Shown: positions 4,696 through 9,544 of the stretch, one piece after another
Layout: each line of letters starts with the position of its first letter
Position numbering within the stretch: position 1 is the first letter of the stretch
DNA from: an uncultured Prevotella sp.
GTDB taxonomy: Bacteria; Bacteroidota; Bacteroidia; Bacteroidales; Bacteroidaceae
Reading direction: 5' to 3'
DNA length: 9,544 nucleotides
Assembly: GCA_905211345.1 (NCBI GenBank)
Contig: CAJMAO010000063.1
Location: forward strand, 1 to 9,544
Notes under the pieces: model-generated
The model's input: only the letters and a program-made list of their open reading frames with translations
Told to the model about the DNA's origin: nothing
The model's database searches: none
Made by a program: the position numbers and the translations under genes

Positions 4696-6147
4696 TTACC
4701 CTTCCGCAAATATCTCCCTGAGCACTTCCTTGTCGTCGAAGTGATGCTTCACGCCGCGTATTTCCTGATAGTTCTCATGGCCTTTACCCGCCACCAGTAT
4801 CACGTCTCCCTTCTTAGCCATCATGCAGGCGGCGCGTATCGCCTCCCTGCGGTCGACTATGCTGATTACCTTTTTCATCTGCCTTGCGTTCAGTCCGGCC
4901 AGCATGTCGTTGATGATATCCTGCGGTTCCTCGAAACGCGGATTGTCACTTGTAATGATAACGCGGTCGCTATGCTTCACGGCCTCCTGCGCCATAAGCG
5001 GCCGCTTGCCCTTGTCACGGTTGCCGCCGGCCCCACACACGGTTATAACCTCGCCCTTGCCGTTAAGCACTTCGTGAATGGCGTTGAGCACGTTTTCCAG
5101 CGCGTCTGGCGTATGGGCGTAGTCAACGATAGCCGTGTAGCCCTCGGGCGAGTGCACGGGGTCGAGCCTTCCGCTGACACTGTGCAGCGTGCTCATTGCC
5201 ACGAGCACGTCGTCGGCCTTCTGTCCGAGCATCACCGCCGCGCCGTAGACGGCCAGCAGGTTGCTCACATTGAACTTGCCGATGAACTGGACGCCCACCT
5301 CGCGGCCGTCAATCTCGAGGTACATGCCGCCGAAATGGCACTCAAGAATCTTGGCGCGGAAGTCGGCCATTTTCATCGTAGAGTATGTTTTCACCGTCGC
5401 CTTGGTGTTCTGCACCATCACCATGCCGTTCTTGTCGTCGGCGTTCGTTATGGCGAAAGAACCTTTCGGCAGGCTGTCGAAAAAGGCTTTCTTTGCGTTG
5501 CGGTAGTTTTCGAACGTCTTGTGGTAGTCCAAGTGGTCGCGCGTAAGGTTGGTGAATATGCCTCCGGCAAACTTCAGTCCGCCTATGCGCTTCTGCGCTA
5601 TGGCGTGCGAGCTGCACTCCATGAATGCGTACTGGCATCCGGCCTCAACCATGCGCGCCAGCAGCTGGTTAAGCTCTATAGGGTCGGGGGTGGTATGTGT
5701 CGTCGGTATCTGCTCGTCCTCGATGTAGTTGCAGACGGTAGACAGCAGGCCGCAACGGTAGCCCAGCTTGCGGAACATATTATATAATAAGGTGGCGATG
5801 GTGGTCTTTCCGTTCGTTCCGGTTACGCCTACGAGCTTCAACTTGCGTGAAGGGGCACCGTAGAATGTCGTCGCCACCTCGCCCACGACATCCTCTGTCG
5901 ACTCCACCTGTACGTAAGTCACGCCCTCGGCAATATCCTCGGGCAGCGTCTCACACAGCACGGCGGCGGCCCCCTGAGCCACGGCCTTGCCTATATATGC
6001 GTGGCCGTCGGTCTGCGTTCCGCGCATAGCTACGAACAAATGGCCCGCGACACGGCGCGAGTCGATGTCAACGCCGGTTATCTCAATATCAACACCGCCC
6101 GTTACGCTCACGGTGGCGATGCCGTTCATAAGCTCTTTTAATGTCAT
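4696..6147 (-). CDS. murE: MurE, UDP-MurNAc-L-Ala-D-Glu:meso-diaminopimelate ligase
   Basis: A 483-residue cytoplasmic Mur ligase that adds the third amino acid of the stem peptide using ATP. The N-terminal UDP-binding domain has GVDIDSRRV and FVAMRGTQTDGHAYI (about 25-52). The ATP loop GVTGTNGKTT is at 107-116, TTPDP at 152-156, and ECSSHA at 177-182. The carbamylated-lysine position is K219 in YRNAK. The C-terminal domain has GRLDPV, the substrate-selecting motif DNPRFEEP at 401-408, and AGKGHE at 453-458. The Arg of DNPR is the marker of meso-diaminopimelate specificity, as opposed to DNPA of lysine-adding enzymes, so a DAP-type wall is predicted. The start ATG is 12 bp after the ftsI stop, suggesting one transcript. 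A 457-bp gap follows. Length and motifs are normal for the family. Confidence 0.97.
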   Translation of the reverse strand: MTLKELMNGIATVSVTGGVDIEITGVDIDSRRVAGHLFVAMRGTQTDGHAYIGKAVAQGAAAVLCETLPEDIAEGVTYVQVESTEDVVGEVATTFYGAPSRKLKLVGVTGTNGKTTIATLLYNMFRKLGYRCGLLSTVCNYIEDEQIPTTHTTPDPIELNQLLARMVEAGCQYAFMECSSHAIAQKRIGGLKFAGGIFTNLTRDHLDYHKTFENYRNAKKAFFDSLPKGSFAITNADDKNGMVMVQNTKATVKTYSTMKMADFRAKILECHFGGMYLEIDGREVGVQFIGKFNVSNLLAVYGAAVMLGQKADDVLVAMSTLHSVSGRLDPVHSPEGYTAIVDYAHTPDALENVLNAIHEVLNGKGEVITVCGAGGNRDKGKRPLMAQEAVKHSDRVIITSDNPRFEEPQDIINDMLAGLNARQMKKVISIVDRREAIRAACMMAKKGDVILVAGKGHENYQEIRGVKHHFDDKEVLREIFAEG

Positions 6148-6159
6148 GCTTGTCTTATT

Positions 6160-8325
6160 TTATAGTTCCAGTTTGAGAATACACCTTTCACCCTTCCTTA
6201 TCCTGCCGCCCGGAGCGAGGCTCTGGTGGGTCACCTTGCCGCGTCCGTCAATCCTGACCTTCACCCCGCGGCTCTCAAGGGCGTACACGGCATCGCGCGC
6301 TCCCATGCCAATCACGTCGGGCACGACATCGTCAGCACACACAGCAGCTTTCGTAAGAGCCACGCTCGAGGCGTTCTTCACGCCCCTGCCCCATATCGGG
6401 TTGCCCTTGGTATAGTCTCCGTCCCAGTCTTTGTTGGTAGGAATACCTAAGTGGGTGAGCACGTAATCGGCCGCAATCAGGTCGCCGCCCTTCACGTCGG
6501 GCACAAGAATGGAAAGCGAGTCACGTGCGTCGGCCACGTCGAGTTTCAGGCTTTGCGCCATTATTCCTTCCGCTATGTTGTGGAACACAAGACCGCTCAT
6601 GCCTCCTCCCGACGCAGGCAGGCCCGATTTCTGTATGCATACGATGCAGCTGTAACGCGGATTGTCGGCAGGGAAGTAGCCCGCGAAGCTCAACAGATAG
6701 TTCACCGTACCGGCCTTATAGCCGCCCGCGCCCTTGGAAATCTGCGCCGTCCCGGTCTTGCCTGCGACCTTGAACGACTGCGAACCGGCCCTCTTGCCCA
6801 AGCCTTGGCTTACCACATGCTCTAATATTGTCTGTATCTCGCGCAGCGTCTTCTCCTTACAGATGCGCTGCTTTATCACTTCCGTAGGAAACTCCTGTAT
6901 CACCTGACCGTCCTTCATCACGGCTTTCACGAACCTCGGGCGCACCATTGTGCCGTTGTTGGCTATCGCGTTGTAAAACGTAAGGGTGGAAATCGGCGGC
7001 ACCTGGGTCTCATATCCTATGCTCATCCACGGCAGGGCGGTCTTACTCCAGTTGACGTACTGTCCGCGCTTGTTCTTCTTCGGCATACGGATACGCGGCG
7101 GAGCATAGCCTACGATTGGCAGCTTCAAGTCGGTGCGCAACCCTATACGGTCGATGCCTTGCACGAATTTCTCGGGATTGTCGGCGTAAAACTTGTCGAT
7201 GATACGGCTCACGCCGATATTCGAACTGTATTCCAACGTCTGCGGAAGGCGCAGCACTTGGTAACCGCCACGGTGCCAGTTGTGGTCGCGCATCTTGGCT
7301 CCGTACATGTCCCAGATGCCGCTTCCAGTGTCGACAGTGTACGTAGTGTCGACCACTCCGTCGTCAAGCGCCACCATTATAGACGCCGTCTTGAACACCG
7401 AGCCAGGCTCAAGCAAGTCGGAAACGGCACTGTTCTTTATCTCGTAATACTCCCCGTCGGCACACTTTGTCATGTTTACTATGGCCTTGATGTCGCCCGT
7501 CTTCACCTCCATTACTATCGCCACGCCCACGTTTCCGTTGATTTTCTTCAGCTCATCGATAAGCGAACGCTCGGCAAGGTCTTGCATGTTGACATCGATC
7601 GTGGTGACTATGTCGGCACCGTTGACGGGGTCTTGCACGGTGATGTCAAGAAACTTGTTCCTTACCTTTTGGCGGTTTATCTTGCCGACCTTGCCTCGCA
7701 GAATGGAGTCGTATGACAGTTCTAGCCCGAACTGGGCGGTGTCCTTGGCGCCGAAAAGGTCGCCTATGGTGCGCTTAGCCAGCGAGCCGAACGGCCTCTG
7801 GCGGGCGTTGAACTTCTCGAAGTGGAACCCGCCCTTGTTGGCTGACAGGTTGAATATGGGCAACTGCTTAACTTCCGAGAACGTGCTGTAACTTACACGC
7901 CGCCTCCACACTGGCCAATGGCGGCTGCCCTTGGCGCGTCCTTTCTCAAGATGTTTCTTAAATTCGGCCGCGGTTTTCTCCGGAAAGATCTCGTGCAGGC
8001 CCATGCAGATGCTGTCAACCTTGGCTTCCCATAACGAGTCGCGCGTCTCGTTGTCGTCGCCTCCGGCCTTGAAGTCCATGAACAGGCGGTACTCAGGCAG
8101 CGAGCTGGCCATAAGCCGGCCGTCGCAGCTCAATATGTTGCCTCGCACAGGCTTGACGTCGACACTGTCTCTCGTCAGCATCGAGGCCACTTCCATCCAG
8201 TAGCTGCGCTTCACCGTGGCTATATACACCACCTTGCAGATGATGGCCAGCCCGACCACCACCATGGCGTAAGCCACCACCTTATAGCGTCTTATTATCT
8301 TTTTCCTATCAAACTTACTGCCCAT
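6160..8325 (-). CDS. ftsI: FtsI, septal peptidoglycan transpeptidase (class B PBP) with C-terminal PASTA repeat
   Basis: A 721-residue penicillin-binding protein that cross-links septal peptidoglycan in the periplasm as partner of FtsW. A short basic cytoplasmic tail is followed by one membrane helix (about 16-38) and a dimerisation or pedestal domain beginning at RDSVDVKPVRGNILSCDGR. The transpeptidase domain has all three catalytic motifs: S309-V-F-K with nucleophile S309, S367-S-N, and K523-T-G-T. The C terminus carries a clear PASTA repeat, VVPDVIGMGARDAVYALESR onward (about 667-721). It is preceded by a PASTA-like half (VPDVKGGDLIAADYVLTHLG, about 608-627) and an Asp/Gly/Trp-containing linker. 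This gives a protein much longer than E. coli FtsI (588 residues). The start ATG lies inside the end of ftsL (11-bp overlap), pointing to translational coupling. A Spo-type PBP would share the PASTA repeats, but the dcw location favours FtsI. Confidence 0.96.
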   Translation of the reverse strand: MGSKFDRKKIIRRYKVVAYAMVVVGLAIICKVVYIATVKRSYWMEVASMLTRDSVDVKPVRGNILSCDGRLMASSLPEYRLFMDFKAGGDDNETRDSLWEAKVDSICMGLHEIFPEKTAAEFKKHLEKGRAKGSRHWPVWRRRVSYSTFSEVKQLPIFNLSANKGGFHFEKFNARQRPFGSLAKRTIGDLFGAKDTAQFGLELSYDSILRGKVGKINRQKVRNKFLDITVQDPVNGADIVTTIDVNMQDLAERSLIDELKKINGNVGVAIVMEVKTGDIKAIVNMTKCADGEYYEIKNSAVSDLLEPGSVFKTASIMVALDDGVVDTTYTVDTGSGIWDMYGAKMRDHNWHRGGYQVLRLPQTLEYSSNIGVSRIIDKFYADNPEKFVQGIDRIGLRTDLKLPIVGYAPPRIRMPKKNKRGQYVNWSKTALPWMSIGYETQVPPISTLTFYNAIANNGTMVRPRFVKAVMKDGQVIQEFPTEVIKQRICKEKTLREIQTILEHVVSQGLGKRAGSQSFKVAGKTGTAQISKGAGGYKAGTVNYLLSFAGYFPADNPRYSCIVCIQKSGLPASGGGMSGLVFHNIAEGIMAQSLKLDVADARDSLSILVPDVKGGDLIAADYVLTHLGIPTNKDWDGDYTKGNPIWGRGVKNASSVALTKAAVCADDVVPDVIGMGARDAVYALESRGVKVRIDGRGKVTHQSLAPGGRIRKGERCILKLEL

Positions 8326-8776
8326 TTGCCGGAACTGTTATTATGTAAGGGGGCTGCGTGGGTATCTGAAGCACGCTGTCCTCATTGTTTTTCAACATCT
8401 CCAAGACGTTGCTCTCGCGGCACATCTCGGTCAATTCGCTGGAACTTGCAAGGGCCTTGTACTTCGCGTCCTTCAGCTCTGTCTTCAAACGGTCTATCTC
8501 GAGCAGGTCTTGCTGGCAGCTGTACCTGTTGGATATATATATCATCGTCAGGAAGGCGACAAGTATTATGACGCCGATCTGACGGCGCATGACCTCGGCT
8601 GTAAGAAAGTCGCCGCCCAAAATCCTGCGCAAAGTATAGCTGGCCGACAGCGGGGCGTCCTCCTCGGTGGCCTGCTCGCGTATCACTTCCTTCAGCGCCA
8701 GCGGCTTCTTGTCGTCGGCGGGGGCGGTTGCCTGCGCCTGTTTTCCGTCTTTCTTTATGATGTCTTCTCCGCTCAT
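8315..8776 (-). CDS. ftsL: FtsL-like division protein, single-pass membrane
   Basis: A 153-residue bitopic protein recognised mainly by its place between rsmH and ftsI and by its layout. A charged N-terminal tail of about 65 residues, rich in Lys, Asp, Glu and Ala, is cytoplasmic. One membrane helix follows at about 67-82 (IGVIILVAFLTMIYIS), then a periplasmic segment with heptad-like spacing (about 88-130, QQDLLEIDRLKTELKDAKY) that probably forms a coiled coil, and a short Pro-rich end. FtsL recruits and activates the FtsW-FtsI pair as part of the FtsQLB complex. Its sequence is poorly conserved outside Bacteroidales, where this form is familiar. The start ATG overlaps the rsmH stop by 4 bp (ATGA) and its end overlaps ftsI by 11 bp. 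Role is inferred from topology and synteny; no catalytic motif is expected. Confidence 0.85.
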   Translation of the reverse strand: MSGEDIIKKDGKQAQATAPADDKKPLALKEVIREQATEEDAPLSASYTLRRILGGDFLTAEVMRRQIGVIILVAFLTMIYISNRYSCQQDLLEIDRLKTELKDAKYKALASSSELTEMCRESNVLEMLKNNEDSVLQIPTQPPYIITVPANGQ

Positions 8777-9544
8777 TCAGTGTATTCCCTTCTTTCCGCA
8801 ATCCTCAGTTTCGCGCTGCGGCTGCGCGGATTGGCCTCAAGCTCGGCCTCGCCGGGCGTTACCACCTTGTTGTTTACCGCCGCAAAAGGAGCCGACACGC
8901 GCCCGAAAAAATCCTGCTCGACCGTTCCCTCGGCATTGCCCGTGCGTATTACGTTCTTTACCATGCGGTCTTCCAAACTGTGGTATGTTATCACCGCCAG
9001 CCTGCCGCCCGGCCTTATGAGCCGCGTGGCGGCACCGAGCATACAGCGCAGGGCCGTCATCTCGCCGTTCACCTCAATCCTGAGCGCTTGGAACATTTTT
9101 GCTATGTCTTTCTTCTCACGCTCCTTTCGGAACAACGCCGACGTTGCGTCAAGCAGGTCTTGCGTCGTAACAATAGGCTTGGCGGCGCGCGCCTTCACCA
9201 CGGCCGAGGCCAGCTTGCGCGACTGGCGCAGCTCTCCGTACAGGTAAAACACGTCGGCCAGCCTCGCCTCGTCATACTTATTGAGCACGTCTGCGGCCGT
9301 CCGGCCGTCGCGCTTGTTCATGCGCATGTCGAGCGGAGCGTCGAAACGGAACGAGAATCCACGCTCCGCGTCGTCGAAATGGTGGCTCGACACGCCGAGG
9401 TCGGCTATCAGTCCGTCGATACGTTCCACGCCGTGATACCTCATCCAGTTGTCCAAATACCTGAAGTTGCTCCTCACGAAGGTGAACCTCGGGTCATGCG
9501 GGATGTTGGCCTCGGCGTCGGCATCTTGGTCGAAGCCGAACAGG
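8773..9544 (-). CDS. rsmH: RsmH, 16S rRNA (cytosine(1402)-N4)-methyltransferase, 5' end outside the window
   Basis: The C-terminal 256 residues of an S-adenosylmethionine-dependent methyltransferase that modifies C1402 (E. coli numbering) of 16S rRNA. The frame stays open to the window edge, reading LFGFDQDADAEAN at its visible start, where the acidic FDQD segment fits the SAM-ribose-binding strand. Further family motifs are IADLGVSSHHFDDAERGFSF, the PLDMRMN segment, PGGRLAVITYHSLEDRMVKN and ANPRSRSAKLRIAERR near the C terminus. Judging by family length of about 300, roughly 50-60 residues with the glycine-rich SAM loop lie beyond the edge. A GTG at 9477 is only an internal valine, not the start. 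The stop codon overlaps the ftsL start (ATGA). rsmH is the usual first or second gene of the cluster, often after mraZ. Nothing looks disrupted. Confidence 0.96.
   Translation of the reverse strand, partial: LFGFDQDADAEANIPHDPRFTFVRSNFRYLDNWMRYHGVERIDGLIADLGVSSHHFDDAERGFSFRFDAPLDMRMNKRDGRTAADVLNKYDEARLADVFYLYGELRQSRKLASAVVKARAAKPIVTTQDLLDATSALFRKEREKKDIAKMFQALRIEVNGEMTALRCMLGAATRLIRPGGRLAVITYHSLEDRMVKNVIRTGNAEGTVEQDFFGRVSAPFAAVNNKVVTPGEAELEANPRSRSAKLRIAERREYTE

Noticed and set aside
4564..5787. 407-codon open frame on the plus strand
   Set aside because: It lies opposite murE and its first part crosses the repeat mosaic. The peptide is rich in His, Arg and Val with no family motif, while murE on the other strand has a full set of conserved motifs.
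8510..9247. 245-codon open frame on the plus strand
   Set aside because: It is antisense to ftsL and rsmH, whose motifs and overlapping start/stop signals are clear; the product is low-complexity Ser/Arg/Leu sequence.
9475..9477. GTG as the start codon of rsmH
   Set aside because: The frame continues upstream with RsmH-like residues (GFDQD and following) to the window edge, so this is an internal valine codon.

Overview
The window is a stretch of the division and cell-wall (dcw) cluster of a Bacteroidota bacterium, most likely a Prevotellaceae member of the Bacteroidales. All seven genes lie on the minus strand, so transcription runs from high to low coordinates: rsmH (cut by the right edge), an ftsL-like gene, ftsI, murE, mraY, murD, ftsW. 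The lineage call rests on four things. The FtsL-like and FtsI sequences have a Bacteroidales look, with PASTA repeats at the FtsI C terminus. MraY is long and carries an extra loop. murF is absent between murE and mraY. Starts lack Shine-Dalgarno sequences, and a Bacteroidota-type TTG/TAnnTTTG promoter is present. The exact genus cannot be fixed from this window.

The right half (about 4696-9544) is tightly packed. rsmH and ftsL share a 4-bp ATGA overlap, ftsL and ftsI overlap by 11 bp, and ftsI and murE are 12 bp apart. The left half is different: every junction is an intergenic gap filled with repeats. The murE-mraY gap (457 bp) holds a G/C hairpin, a nine-unit 9-bp tandem array, a predicted promoter reading toward mraY, a four-unit 22-bp array, and a second 9-bp array (AGGAGTTAA-like) running up to the mraY start. 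The mraY-murD gap (123 bp) carries a 30-bp G/C-rich inverted repeat. The murD-ftsW gap (146 bp) is almost entirely a 40-bp A/T-rich inverted repeat. The 78 bp left of ftsW hold no gene that can be supported; murG would be expected next, outside the window.

The genes work together. MurE adds meso-diaminopimelate (its DNPR motif is intact) and MurD adds D-glutamate to the cytoplasmic UDP-MurNAc precursor. MraY transfers the finished phospho-MurNAc-pentapeptide to undecaprenyl phosphate to make lipid I. FtsW polymerises lipid II into septal glycan and FtsI cross-links it, with the FtsL-like protein as the membrane partner of that pair. RsmH methylates 16S rRNA and is the customary first or second gene of the cluster.

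No new enzyme system is visible. What deserves a second look is the non-coding part: the murE-mraY gap, where many other bacteria keep murF, is a mosaic of repeats around a good promoter candidate. It may split the cluster into two transcription units.
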